Source of the DNA: Atriophallophorus winterbourni
Lineage: Eukaryota; Platyhelminthes; Trematoda; Plagiorchiida; Microphallidae
Length of the DNA stretch: 64,000 nt
Direction: 5' to 3'
NCBI GenBank assembly: GCA_013407085.1
Contig: JACCGJ010000701.1
Span: 105,894 to 169,893 of the forward strand
Position 1 is the stretch's first letter, and every line of letters begins with the position of its first letter. Shown here piece by piece: positions 40,246 through 52,800 of the stretch. The notes under the pieces are model-generated. The model saw nothing but the letters and a program-made list of their open reading frames with translations, searched no databases and was not told the origin of the DNA. Made by a program: the position numbers and the translations under genes.

Positions 40246-40275
40246 ATCTTGAATCTTGAATCTTGAATCTTGAAT
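40246..40275 (+). repeat. 3' terminal heptamer repeat of the CR1 element
   Basis: Four tandem copies of ATCTTGA (AATCTTG) end the element. The same heptamer ends related copies near 45255, 54615 and 62740. Confidence 0.9.
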
Positions 40276-41720
40276 GACATACAACTTATGAAATCTGCCG
40301 CTTACTTGTAGATGACAACATGAAAATAAAGCAAATTTGGCAGTGATTATACCTCCTCACATTTATTGCACTAGAGACGAGAAGAATTAATCTTTTTAGA
40401 TGCCTAAGATTTTGAGGTAACAACATCAATGTCGTATATAATTATCGACTACTATCAATGTACGATAATAGATGAATAATCCATGACAATTTGACAGATT
40501 CCACCATTTAAACCAGTAACTCAACTGAATCAATTTCCTTTTTGGAGTTCTTTGCAAAAAAATCATTTTGTTCTAACCGCATCAGCCATTTTTGTTGATG
40601 AGAAATAGGATAGAAATTTTTGTTGAGCATTTAGCGAAGCTTAAAGAAACCTGGGTAGTATTAAAGAGGTCGTGTAGCTGTGTGTTGTATTCGACTTGAA
40701 TTCCATTTGATTCAATCTACCGCTAAGCAAATCATCGTCTGTCAGAGTAATGGACTTACAAATAGCACACACCAAGCTTCGAGTTTTACAGTATACATTC
40801 AAATGCATTGTTGAAATCAATAAGTAGAATTTTATACAGGGTCATCCATTCTTTGCAGAAGTGGTTCGAGCTCATAATTGAGAGGCCATACATCATGTTC
40901 TCGTGGTGAATCCGACTTTATTTGATGCAAACAGACTCCACATGCACCCACAATTATTCTGTGGAAAATGTTTTAATAGCATTCCAATCACTGCACTAAG
41001 GATAATGGCTTATGAGCTAAAGAAGAGAGTTGTCTCTCAACGTCTGAAAATAGGCTTTTTAACCTCAGATTTCTGCCTCTTATTCATTACCATTCTTCGA
41101 AGGATTCAACATAGAATTTCATTTTAGTACCAGCAACACAATGAAAATCACCCACCGCTCAGATGCATAGACCTCGCCAAGATTCGATATAGTTATATGT
41201 AAAAATATGCTGAAGCTTAATGGCAAATTTTACAGTTAACATGATATTCCAAGATAAATATGAGATATCATTTTCCATGAAACAACATGCTCATATCGAA
41301 CTGCAATGGGTCCAGTTTGAATTAATCGCACTCAACTTTACTTCCATTTACAAATTTTAGATTCGAAATCTCGGAAGTCATCAGATATTTGCTCACAGTG
41401 TATGTTTATCCAGAATTCAATGATATATTTAACTAAAACCGAGGAAAATATCTATCAGGAAAAAGAAGGTCGTTTTGGCCAGCTGCCGTATGCATGTGTT
41501 TTATCAATATGCATATTTGTATGTAATGTCTAAATGCCTAAATAAGTCGCAAATACGGGTAAAGTGTAGAAAAACGTGAAACAATTCGTTCATCACCCTT
41601 TGAAAACTTTATATTTTAATTATCTTGGCTAATTTGGTCAGTAGAATGAATCGTAAGCATTTCAGTGGTGTCTGTTGGCCTCCTTCGGTCGATGTCGACC
41701 ATGGATGTACATCACATCGC
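40276..41720. other. Unassigned AT-rich sequence
   Basis: About 1.4 kb. One 74-codon plus-strand ORF (40903-41127) has no recognisable feature. No shared repeat was seen. Confidence 0.5.
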
Positions 41721-42235
41721 ATGAATTTCATGTTTTGCAGCTTTTTGAATGACTAAACAGTCCGATTCGGGAGTAACAATCTCTCCCGCAGCGCTTGCAA
41801 CGATAGTCAGAACTCTGTTGTATTGCATCAGTTGCACGCAGGCGGCGTGATCTGCGTTCAGCAGCCAAGAGCTGTATTTGCTCCTCCCCGGCTTGCAGAC
41901 GACGCTTTATACAATGCCTCCAAAGTGAGCGGTCAAGAGCAAGTTCTTCCCAGCTTGCGGGGTCAATTTCAAGAGCTTTCATATCTCTTTTGCAAACATC
42001 TTTGTACCGCCCAATGGTCGACTTCCTAATTGCAGCTCACCATAGAGTAGATCTTTCGGAATACGACCATTTTCCATTCTATAGACATGACCAAGCCACC
42101 GCAGGAGGCGCTGACGTAATAGGGTGAACATGCTCTGTAGACCAGCTTTTGAAAGCACTTCAGCGTTAGTCACTCTGTCCATCCACGATATGTTCAAGAT
42201 ATGACGGATGCTTCGTAGATGGTTCAGTGGTGTAT
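41721..42235 (-). pseudogene. LINE C-terminal fragment with zinc-finger tail
   Basis: The minus strand reads ISWMDRVTNAEVLSKAGL, TLLRQRLLRWLGHVYRMENG and RIPKDLLYGELQLGSRPLGG. After a frame change it continues with MKALEIDPASWEELALDRSL and HCIKRRLQAGEEQ, ending in YRCKRCGRDCYSRIGLFSH, which carries a Cys/His finger. This order is the C-terminus of an RTE-like LINE protein common in animals, distinct from RTE-1 and RTE-2. It is strongly 5'-truncated, with one frameshift near 41985. Confidence 0.85.
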
Positions 42236-42350
42236 AAATTGAATAATAATAGATATATAATAAATAATGATAAATTAATTAATAAGATAACAATAATAAG
42301 ATAAAATTGAATAAATAAATAAAATTATAAATAATATTAAATAAATAATA
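42236..42350. repeat. AT-only low-complexity tract
   Basis: About 110 bases of AAT, AATA and TAAT units with almost no G or C, immediately 5' (minus strand) of the LINE fragment. Confidence 0.85.
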
Positions 42351-42829
42351 AGTTCTACTGATTTCACCTTATCTTTTATTTAGCTGTTAAGAAACAACTG
42401 CGTGTGAAGACATGCAGAAAACTCAAAATCTTACTGCAAACGAACTAGCGCTATTATGGAAAAAAGCAACCGAGATGAACACGAAATATTTTATGAGTAA
42501 TGGATGCTAGGTATGCGAATTGTCAGCAGAGTTGGGACTCATCTGTGGTACTTTGATAAATCTAAGGCTTAGTGGTAAAACATGTAGTATTTCGCAATGA
42601 AAGTGTTCGCAACTGGATGCTTCAATTGTATTTTTATTGGTAGATAAAGTATAAAGATCCAAGATCTATAGTAAAAACCAAATAGGTGTACAATTCCATG
42701 GGATACGCGTATACAATTCATAATTCGTACTTTTAAATATTGATGTCAGGGAGGAGTAGAAATCATTTCACATATGAAATAGGGTAGAAGAATGTTGATG
42801 GAAAACGCTTTTGCCTATTCAAGTTGATT
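42351..42829. other. Unassigned sequence
   Basis: No ORF or repeat recognised. Confidence 0.5.
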
Positions 42830-43250
42830 TGTTCATTGAAAATAGCCTCCAACGCATATTCCATCATCGGTCAAAGCGACATTTATATCGAAAAGAATCT
42901 TGCTTTTCCGTGTGGTAAGTAGGCCTTCCCATTCGTAGCCACATAATCTGACACAGTGCTCAAATCCAGCTGCAACTTTTCAAAATATGCAGTATAAGTG
43001 ATTCACGTCCAAATTTTCAGATCATTTGTGAACAGTACCAATTCAGATATCATGAATGAGGGCAAATCTTCTATGGACTACACAATTATCACACAGCCTT
43101 GTCGGAATCTGCTGGTAGTTTATATTTTTTCGTGATAGCACTCGATTTGCTCTTACTCGTGTGTGGCAATCTGACAAGAAGTCACACATCCACGTGAAGA
43201 GTGGATCGGATATTTCTGAGCACATCAATAATTGTCAGGCTAATCTACCA
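42830..43250 (-). pseudogene. Decayed CR1/Jockey-like RT relic
   Basis: The minus-strand frames read SDPLFTWMCDFLSDCHTRVR, then a worn QGSVLG region, then a worn FADD box (LFTNDLKIWT) and LQLDLSTVSDYVATNG. The order of RT blocks 4 to 6 is preserved despite frameshifts. It is too decayed to place in a family beyond CR1/Jockey-like. Confidence 0.6.
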
Positions 43251-43967
43251 ACCCCAAACGGTTTTTCAGTGAATAATCCCAAATAAATCCTAAATTTATA
43301 AGCATATGCTTAATAATTTGTTAGTCATGTACAATTTTATAAAATTGTAAATTATTCAACGATCCTACCTTTCTCATCTGTTGCATTTTAATTTGCTTTT
43401 ATAATATTTACAGATATCAGGGCAGAATTTCGCGTTCTCAATTAGGTTTCAAGTTAACTGACAAGCATTCTCGCTACATATGCATTCATATACTGTCTGA
43501 CATACCGTTAACACTTTTAAAATATTACTTGATGTCCGCATGGAAGAGTATGATTTTGCGTCTGATAATGACAATTAACAATACTTCGTGACAATGTTGT
43601 AACATGCGACCCCATGTACAATTTTATTGATATTGTAAAGCATCGCTTTTTCATTCACATATCGTCCATGAATATATCTATGAATGTGAACAAAGAATAT
43701 TTTGCGCTCCTCAACTATAAAAAACTATGCATATGTAGTTACCTCGATCGACTAGTGTCATGCCACTGTCGGACGAACTATGATTTTACAACCAAAACAG
43801 CGCGCTGAATACAAAAACTTCGTTATTGATCTTGATAAATATTTGGAAAACTGCACACCCTTTTTCTTGTTATTGGAAACTTGCAAATGGTCGAATAACA
43901 AGAGTGTATTATGCTTTAACTTGCTTTTTCGTTGCTTAACGAATATTTGTAATTAAACGGATCTACG
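43251..43967. other. Upstream region of the PTB-like ORF
   Basis: It is AT-rich, with no repeat recognised. It would hold the promoter or 5' exons of the following gene. I see no clear acceptor site just before ATG 43968. Confidence 0.4.
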
Positions 43968-44759
43968 ATGAGTTACCATTTGAAGTCAAGTCAAAGTTTG
44001 GATGTATCGACGATGTTTGTAACGAAATCTTCACAAAATTTGTTCAAGTGCTCCGTTTGCGCTATCACCGAACAAGTATGCGCTACGGAAGACATTGCGA
44101 ATCCGTTATTTTTGGATGACCTTGTTCAGAAGAACACGGGTAAGCGTCATCTTCATGGTATTACTGTCACGTTTGGCCAATCTGGTTTGACATTTATCGG
44201 GAAGAAACGTAGATCGAAGAAACCATTCCACAACTTTCTCTCATACGCCGATGTTGAGGATTGCCGTGGCATTGAAAACCATCCGAATATATTTTGTCTC
44301 TTTGCGAAGTCAATGGATCTTGGTAAATCCAATGCGGAAATTTACAAATGTAAGGATAAACGAACAACAAAAATATTTTGCAAACTGATCGAAGAAGCTT
44401 GCCGAGCAAATCCAATTAGAACCCTTAGAAAATTGGAGAAATATTCTTCATTCGAATGTGATATCGTTGAAGATTTGACTACTACGGGAAATTTAAGGAA
44501 ATCTCATTCGGTAGAAGAAAGTGAAGGCTGTTGTTCATCTCGACGATCTAGTATCAACTTCTCCCGTGCCGGCACGCCTGATACGACTCATTCGACTGCT
44601 GAATCACCGACCAGCGATTGGTTCCCGCTTCAGCATAAAGAATTCTCTGACGCAACGACATATTTTGACTATCATCCAGAAAAGGGTCCAGTCATAAATG
44701 AGGTCGGCCCTATCTACATGTATCTGAAGCGATTTGACGTGATCCGAAATGATTCGTGA
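43968..44759 (+). CDS. PTB/PID-domain-like protein (263 aa, intronless ORF)
   Basis: Residues about 22-147 resemble a phosphotyrosine-binding fold. Strand ITVTFGQSGLTFIG is followed by FHNFLSYADVEDCR, NIFCLFAKS, then AEIYKCKDKRTTKIFCKLI, where the last block would be the C-terminal helix. The order matches Dab/Numb/FAM43-type PTB domains, which bind NPxY or lipid ligands in cytoplasmic adaptors. The C-terminal 110 residues are Ser/Thr-rich (SRRSSINFSRAGTPDTTHST) and likely flexible and phosphorylated. A possible AATAAA lies 185 bases after the stop. No transposon motif is present, so this is a host gene candidate, either single-exon or a long last exon. The PTB call is by eye only. Confidence 0.65.
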   Translation: MSYHLKSSQSLDVSTMFVTKSSQNLFKCSVCAITEQVCATEDIANPLFLDDLVQKNTGKRHLHGITVTFGQSGLTFIGKKRRSKKPFHNFLSYADVEDCRGIENHPNIFCLFAKSMDLGKSNAEIYKCKDKRTTKIFCKLIEEACRANPIRTLRKLEKYSSFECDIVEDLTTTGNLRKSHSVEESEGCCSSRRSSINFSRAGTPDTTHSTAESPTSDWFPLQHKEFSDATTYFDYHPEKGPVINEVGPIYMYLKRFDVIRNDS

Positions 44760-44943
44760 AGCAAACATTGAATTACATGAGACCTTAATGTATTATCATC
44801 AACATTTTTGCGAATATTACGATACATAATTTTTCATTGCAGTCACCGCTAGCCGCTAGTACTCACATCACTGTATTGGACATGCTTTTCGGGTTACTAT
44901 TTTCACCAGATTTCCATGGCAATGGCAGAATTAATCATATTAA

Positions 44944-44949
44944 AATAAA
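44944..44949 (+). other. Possible polyadenylation signal of the PTB-like gene
   Basis: AATAAA lies 185 bases after the TGA, with a T-rich stretch downstream. This is consistent with a short 3' UTR. Confidence 0.45.
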
Positions 44950-45249
44950 TTCCGATTAACGGCAAGCCTGATTTTCCCATTTATGGCATATTGTACTTAT
45001 TGTTTTTGTGATCATGTCTTCGAACACACTGAAATGGAAATTGTGTTTGATATTAGATGCATAACGCAAATAGTTTCTATTTACTCACTCAGTTCGAAAC
45101 ACGACGGTCTGTAGCCCTTATTAATCTGTCTTTCGTCAGATTGTTTTATAAATTTAACGAGAGCACCGATTGTAGCAATCATGGCTGTGTTTGATTAAAT
45201 ATCAACTTTTGAAGAAAAAATTTGTTCGGTAAACTATTAAATTCGCACA

Positions 45250-46395
45250 TGCTTCAAGATTCAAGAATTTATGGTCACAAAAAGCACATAGCTTCACAAT
45301 TACCATATCATAGTAAATATTCGTTCAATAAGAGGTATAAAAAATTACACGATGTCACTGCAGTCAAGTAATATGCTTACCCTGAGTCAATACACAGGCA
45401 TCGTCAAATCGTTATGTAACAAATAAGTGTCCAAGGTTCGAGTGAATGTTTTGATACAGGGAGAGGTGATAATTACTTCGGGAAGGGCATTCCACAGGAA
45501 ACAGACACGTACCGAATAGAAATATCGGCGACAGTTAGTACAGGAATAGGGAATTTGTAGTGCCGCCGAGTGGCTACGTGTAATTCCTGGCTCACGGTAT
45601 TTGAACAAATGTTTGAGTGGATGATCTGGAGTATTCAATATTTTCTATGTAATGATAACGTCACTTCGAAGTCTACGTTGAAGGGGAGTGGGGAGCTTTA
45701 GCTTTTTCACCGTTTCCTCGTATGTAAGGTATCGAAAACCACGCACGAGTTTAGTTGCACGATGATATATCCTGTCAAGCAAGAATATATCTCTTTTCAT
45801 CCACGGAGTCCATGCTTGCGATGCATGTTCCATTGTGGGAATTAAGTAGCTCTTCATGATGCTTGGCAGCGTTCCAGACGTAAAGGTTCTGACGATCCGT
45901 CTCAGCATACCTAGAAGCTTTGAAGCACGCTTGTAAATGACTTCACAATGTACGCTGTTCTTTAGGCAGCCACATATCTAGACTCCGAAATCCTTCTCCG
46001 ATTCGGTCCAGCTCAAAATCGTCTGCTCAAAGTGATATTTGTACTGAAATGGCTTACCGATTTGCAGTAACTTGCATTTTTGAAAATTGAACGGCAGTTT
46101 ATTTCTAACTGACCATTCGTGTAGTGCATCTAAATCACTTTGAAGTTTTACGCAGTCTGCAGTTGATTTTATTCGCGTCCAAAGTTTAACATCATCCGCA
46201 AAAAGGGTTACCTTGCATGAGAGCGTCTCAGGTAAATCATTGATGTAAACTAAGAAAAGCACTGGTCCGAGGACGGAACCTTGTGGTACACCACTGGGGG
46301 TATAAATGGCTCATGATTGTACCCCGTTAACTCGAACGGTTACCTTACGCCCATTGAGGTAGCTTTCGAACCATACGAGTAGCTGCCTAAAATTT
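45250..46395 (-). pseudogene. CR1-like LINE, 5'-truncated copy
   Basis: The minus strand starts in RT (QLLVWFESYLNGRKVTVRV), then [20 protein letters not shown] and [32 protein letters not shown], a frame break, then TSGTLPSIMKSYLIPTMEHA, WTPWMKRDIFLLDRIYHRAT and SCTNCRRYFYSVRVCFLWNA follow. The 3' UTR has GTGACCATAAATTC and ends TTCTTGAATCTTGAAG. It is the same lineage as the intact CR1 copy, with at least two stops or frameshifts. Confidence 0.88.
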
Positions 46396-49300
46396 AAGTT
46401 GCAAGATTCTTATCTAGATGAAACTGATTCGCAGCCATTTATTGTTTACAAGTTAAATGGACAACAACTTTTGGCTAACTAGTTTCTCGAATTAATGCCA
46501 ATTCGGTTACCACGCGTGAGCAATTTGATGCACATTTTTTCTTCGTCATTTGATACCTTGCCTCAGTATCATGGCTACTCATTGGGTCTTAAAGGGGTGA
46601 ACTATATTCTGAATAATCACCGATTTGTCTCGGAGGGAATCTGCAAGGGTGCCCGAAGCATTTCAACCCATGATTGTATCATCTGCTGAGTCTGAAATTT
46701 CGATCTACGAGCCAGTCACAACATGGCATAAATGCTGTTTAATCTCTAGAGTAATGTTGCAAATTTATTCTCACAGCAATCAGTGTTAATTCAAAATATA
46801 GTTACGAATCACCGGCAAACCTTCTGGATAGCATGTTAATGGTCTACGCTTCACTGATGGCAAGTTCGTCCTCAGCTACAGAGCATTCTTGGAATACGAT
46901 TTCCCCATTCTTCTTGCAATCATTCAAATTAAACCTTGCATTTTAAATTATTAAACATATAAAGTAAACCCAACAAATCCAACTGTAATTCGACTCTTTA
47001 GATGGTTAAGTTCGGAAACTACGTAAGCACTAATCTGAGCCCAGTTGTTGAACGTGTTTCTTACTTTGCAGCGAGTCTAATTGTTGGCTTGATTAAGTTT
47101 TCTACTGTCTAATGAGTTTTTTGAAAACTAATTCTTATGCAATAGTATTGTAATACTAAACGATCAAGTGAATAGTTCACCATTCGTTGGTGTTGCAGTC
47201 ACAGTCAAAGTTGACGTACAGTTCATGAACAATAAACGAAAAATTTCACGAGATCTATTGTAATAAGATAGTTACGAATAACCACGATTTCCGGCACAGG
47301 GTCACCAGATGAACAGGTGATTGAGGTTGTCTGAAGACTGCATCAAATTGCGTGCTGTGCAAACATCTGTTGACACTTGAAATGTGAAATTACAGTCAGA
47401 GTACTCGATCTGAGTTTATGTTTAATAATTTTCGTGTTATTCAGTTAGTCATAAGCATACTTTAATTATTTTTTTAATTTTGAAAACATCAAGAAACATC
47501 GTGTACGCTTTGGTTGATGTTAACAGCACGTATCCCAGATGTGAGATTTAAAAGTAAACAAAAATTGCCACAATACGTGCCTGAAAGTCATCATGAATTT
47601 TGGAACGCATCAGAATACGTTCTGCCTTTTCATCAATGCTGTTTTGTTTTGAATTCACGACTGTATTATGCTAGTCACGATGTAACTTACCAATTTGAAA
47701 TAGCATTTATGATGAATATTGTCTTACAATCAGCGATTAAATTTAAGTGGATGACTTTTTTAACGGAATTTCGAATTTGCGAATGTCGAAAGGTGTAACC
47801 GTGAATCAATCAATTTGTTTTTTCAACAGCATTTTATACGGTATGTGGAGAAACCTAATAAATCATCGTAAACATAAATGACAGAATTATTTAGGAAATA
47901 TTCTCAATTTCGTAAACTAAACGGAAGTTGAAAAAGTCTTACTGTGATTTTCCGTTTAAAAATAAAAGAAGCGGTGAATTTTCAAACGATGACGAGGAAA
48001 TTTTTGTGATCAAAAAGATGACAGAGTCAATCGAATGTCAAATGACTTTGTCACATATCGAAGTATCATGATGGTTGGTAATCAATCGTGTATAGCAGTT
48101 TCCGGTAAATTGTCACTCCTCACTCAGAAGCTTCGTCTGATCAAGTGTAACGACAAACCCGGGATCATATTTGAATCGCGCATTCCTGATCAGTCCAAAG
48201 TTGACTACGAAACCCACATGCTTTGAGCTTGGTAAGATAAACAAGTAAAATCGTGATCATTCGACTCACTCATCTGCATTATGTACACAACTTCATTTGA
48301 TATTATAGACCTAATTAGTCTAACCGCCTGAATCTGTATCATTATGAGTATGCACTAGTAACTACTGGAGCCTTTCACATCTTTTATACAATACTTGTGT
48401 ATAACCGTTATTCAATATTCTACCGTAGAGCTCTTCTAGCTGCGGGGGTGGCTCTGGAGAGAATATAGAGCAAGCTTTTGGATTCCTCCGTACATGAATG
48501 AACTTACACAATTGGCGAATTGCGAATTGACCACTCAGTTCAATATAAATCGCGAATTCTTGATTCAACTGTATCTGATTACTTACTGGACACGTTATAG
48601 CGTGGAGTTTGACAAAACGAAGGCGATAAGGCTAGGAACTTTATTTGGAATGGCTCTGTGCCGGAGCAGTATAAGGCTTTTAGAATGTAATCAAAAAGCT
48701 GGATAGGTGTGGACATTCCGAAAATCGGGTTTGCAGGTTGACAGCGGATCACCAGTCACGTGCACGACAGCAAGTGTGCGCAGGAATTAAGCAAGAAACT
48801 CAATCGTTCAGAAGAAGTTGTTTGCATCAACACAGAGACAAAAATTAAACAAAGGTTCTGCACAATGCAAGAAGTATATCGATTGCTCTGGTGTCGCTTA
48901 GATCGAAATATCAGCGCCAACATTGACTTATTTTCATTTCTTATTCAAAAAGTATTGCTCAAATAATTGCAAGTAACATTATCCTTATAGGATCGAAAAA
49001 CTTGGTCAGCTGAAGATTCTGTGTCAGAAGAGGAAAGTTACATGGAAACTACTATAAGCGTTTTCTTGCAGATTCTTCGTTCAAGACTATGGCATTCTGA
49101 TGTATCCTAAATATTTTCCAATGAATTTATATTCATTTTCTGTGAAAATATGTTGGTAAAACCAAATTGGATTAAGTAAAACCTGATGACGTTTAAAAGT
49201 TAAATAAATTCATCCTTCTTCAGTCCAATTTAATATTTAACTCCGTTAATAAATGAAATTTGTTCGCCGGTGTCTTAAAAAATCGAAAGCAATCCGTAGC

Positions 49301-49738
49301 AGAATTTTTGATTAATCACATCTGCTACATAATCATTTGAAGGTTGCACGTTGAGCGAATAAAAAAGATATTAGGTATCTCATAACTGATAAGGAATTTC
49401 ATTTTCAATTTTTCGTAAAATGACGCATCTCATATGAAATATCTCGAAGACCAAAGATATCAGTTCTAAAATTCTTAAGGTTTGAATGTCTTGGCCAATC
49501 GTAAGTTGCCACAAATAAAAGCCAGCGCTGCCGCTAACCGTTTTAGCCTGGCGATTAAGAACACCCACCCTACTGGGAACAATCAGAGTTGATCTTCCAC
49601 GAACACTCAAAAGCTTCAATTACATCAATCAATCAAACTAAGAAGCAATTCTGGGTTATACACTAAAGTGAATTTTATGGCTTTAATATTATCTAGTTCA
49701 CATCAGAACAAAGGAAATTTACCGCTATACCGCTTTTT
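46396..49738. other. Unassigned AT-rich sequence, 3.3 kb
   Basis: Short ORFs at 47517-47798, 48035-48226, 48494-48706 and 48760-48966 (+) were read. The frame around 48700-48966 (SWIGVDIPKIGFAG, stop, then HDSKCAQELSKKLNRSEE) looks faintly protein-like and could be a decayed gene. I cannot identify it. No shared repeat was found. Confidence 0.4.
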
Positions 49739-49833
49739 CAAGGCTCACTTAACCTGATTTTATTGTCTCCACTTGATGACGTGAAACAGTCAGAAACCGC
49801 TAGTGGTGTGTAAGTGATGGGGATGTGTGCACC
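49739..49833 (-). repeat. Partial monomer of the ~240-bp satellite family
   Basis: The minus strand reads ACACATCCCCATCACTTACA, CCACTAGCGGTTTCTGACTG, TCAAGTGGAGACAATAA and TTAAGTGAGCCTTG, the same order as the 61.0 kb copy. Confidence 0.75.
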
Positions 49834-52800
49834 ACAGTAAAAATTGTGTTAAAGTTTTGTTCTTGATACTGTAATAAGTGTGAAAATCGTGCAAACATAT
49901 AATTTGAAGCGATTTTATCTCTCTTGGTTAGAGTGTAATATATCATGAAAAAATTAAAGTAACGCACAGAATTTAATGAGAATATGTTCGCAAAGTATTT
50001 ACCAGCTTTACAGAGGTACGTGTGGCTGATAAATGTAATTTCCAGCGGTAGCCATTCCCTGAGTTGGAATCACATCTTATGAACGTTCCAACACTAAGCC
50101 GAAAGCCATGTTTAGCATAGAGGTTTATAGTTGAACTCTGAATTTTTTGCGGCGACTTCACCCAGCGTTTATAAAACTTGTAACTACAGCTGGGCTACCA
50201 CCAACAAAACCAATTTTTTACAATAATGCTGCGCGAAATACAACACATTTCTTGAATGGCAATAATTTTTACAAACAGATGTAAAATACATGCGTGCAAA
50301 TGATCATGTGACCCTTGCTTTCCAACAGTTGCATACATAGCATAAATGTTTCATGGATCAATAAATTTGAATCGAAGCATGCTTACGCACGGTGTGCCGT
50401 TACAGGTGCCCGATTGACATCCAATCGAATCACTAAAGTCCATTCTGATTGGTAAAGTTATATTTTGTTAAATGTATTTGTATGGACCATCGAACACACT
50501 CTTGTTTTGATTACATCTTACATTTTCGGACAGATTCATCCGTACCGGCTATTTTGGGCGTTACTGTGTCATAACAGCAAGGATACTTCGCAGAATTTTG
50601 CTGGATCGAATGCTGAATTTTAATCCTTCAATTCTTTTCAGATGTGACACCAATGCACAAATGGAGACTGTGCACAGTGTATCGTCTTAAAATAGGACTT
50701 TTGGCTGTTTCTTCGAGTTCAATTCTTTTGCAGAATCTGGTATTTATGTCTTCGAAGTCTGAGTAAATCTATGGGAAGGTGGTATGTAATTGTAATGAGC
50801 GCATGTATTGCCGAATCTGTTGTAACGCTTGGACGTAGCTTGGGATTAAATAAATATCTCAATAAATAACTCAAGATAAAATTTCTTCATTCCTTCTGAA
50901 GACATGTTGGCGCTTATACGGCGAGTGTAATCGGATGTTACTACTACGTAAATAGTTGAATAGTGCTCGAAGTTCGGGCATTTTGGAACAAGCGAAGTAG
51001 TCATAGTTTAAGCTGCTTTGTTAGTATCTTTCTAGTATCAAAGCTTGTTATTGTTGCTTCATCTCCTGCTGACTTTATTGTTGTTCTTTGAAAATCTCCG
51101 CCACGCAGGATATGCCATACTCGTTGCCAGTGTTATGACCCGAAATGGGTTGAAATACCGAAACCCAGCGCAGATGAATGTAATCAAAAATGAGCAACCT
51201 TGCGATCGATTGTTCACGCACAATCAGTATAACTCAGCCAATCGGAATGAAGTTGAGTGACACGATATCGTTCGCAAATCATCGGTTATTCAGGTGTCGG
51301 CTATACAAGATATTGTCACATTAATGGGCAAGATGTAAACTTTTCATTTACTGGATATTTTATGATATGTTTCTTAAGCAAAACCTCCCTATTGTGCAAG
51401 CCAAGTGGAAATCTTGATAGGTGCGCAAGTCTCCACTTGGCCAACGCAGCTTTGAACGAGTAGTTTCAGAATAACAATTGCTTCCAAAACTGAAAATAAG
51501 TTGATGTAAACAACATAAACTGGAAAAAAGTTCTCCTTGTTACTATATACACGTGTTTCATTATCTGGGCCAAAAGAAATTGGAGAACATACTCAAACGC
51601 AAACAAATCACAAAGTTCGTGACGTAATACTTGTGCCTGACTAGCTCCAAATAGCGGGGCGCAGGCGGTCGCGTGCTCAACAAATGCACATCCATTCTAC
51701 TGTTTCATTTTGCTCTCGTTTACATGTGCGTGCGCACATTCTCGAGCTACAGTGTAGATTGTGGTTTACTTTTGGCATGGATCGCGCATTCCTCCTCACC
51801 AACGATAATATCGATTATCGATCGGTGTACAATGAAGAAGACGATGTGGTGAATTTGATAGTTTGTCTATAGGAAGATTGTGAATTTTGTTGATATTGAA
51901 TTAGATCGTTAGAATTGCAACTTTCAGCAGAGTTGTTTATTTATATATTTGAACCAATATCACTAATTAGTGGTGCACATTAGGGAAAAATGTGCTAAAA
52001 ATTAGACAAATACGTTCACACAAAACAGAATATGTTATGTTGGTTTGTTTCAAACTAAGACAATAGAATTGCTTGTTCATATGGAAATGTTGGTTTGTTA
52101 GATGCAATGCATTATACAGTGATTATTCGCCTTACAAATCACGATATATGAACGCTTTTCACTTGGTATTGACACTGGTAAATTGAAATGAACAACACTA
52201 TTAGATGATAATATATCAAAGAACTTGTCTCAGAAGGTTTCGGGGTGTTAAAGAATTAATTAAAACTTGTTCAGCAAGAAGCAGCTATTAACCAGACCTT
52301 AGTTACTTGACGATTCACAAGCCCCTTTTACTAACATCTCTAGTTGATTCAATGTTGAATGACTGCCAGGCATACAAGATTCTCACACGGTATTTGATGA
52401 GCACATTTATAAAGGCTTCTATTGTTAAAATAGTTAAAAAATGTTAAGCATCGTGGAGTAATTGAGTGCGTTGAATCTAAGGTCTGACGAAGAGTGGAAG
52501 CACAATTTAAGAGGAGTACATCTATGACCTTGCCGGTACTGTTGAGCTCAAGTCCGAACTCACATACTACAATAGTGTCAACTCTCATCAGATATGTTTC
52601 CAAAGATATCTCAATAGAAATTAACGCAAGATTTACAATACATATAATTTTTGTTCTTTAATCGGCCTTGTATAACGTGAGAACAATTAAGAATTTCAGC
52701 AAGAGAAATTGCATGTTGGATGATAAATTGATGGCTTTCAGATCATCCAACAGATATCTAAGCAAAAGTGCTTCAAAAGTTTGGTCCATTCAGCCCGTCC

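Larger units (their letters stand above)
35540..40275 (+). mobile_element. Apparently intact CR1-like LINE with two ORFs
   Basis: ORF1 (zinc-finger protein) and ORF2 (endonuclease-RT) are both open, separated by 11 bases and in different frames. A 3' UTR of about 110 bases with a GGTTATTGTAAAG block ends in four TCTTGAA-type heptamers. Heptamer 3' tails replace poly(A) in this lineage. Broken relatives in the window share the 3' end. The 5' boundary is uncertain by roughly 50 bases. All catalytic motifs that I can check are present, so it may be active. Confidence 0.88.

Noticed and set aside
47517..48966. Short plus-strand ORFs as host exons
   Set aside because: They lack matching splice sites and recognisable domains. 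The 48.7-48.97 kb frame is faintly protein-like but contains in-frame stops.
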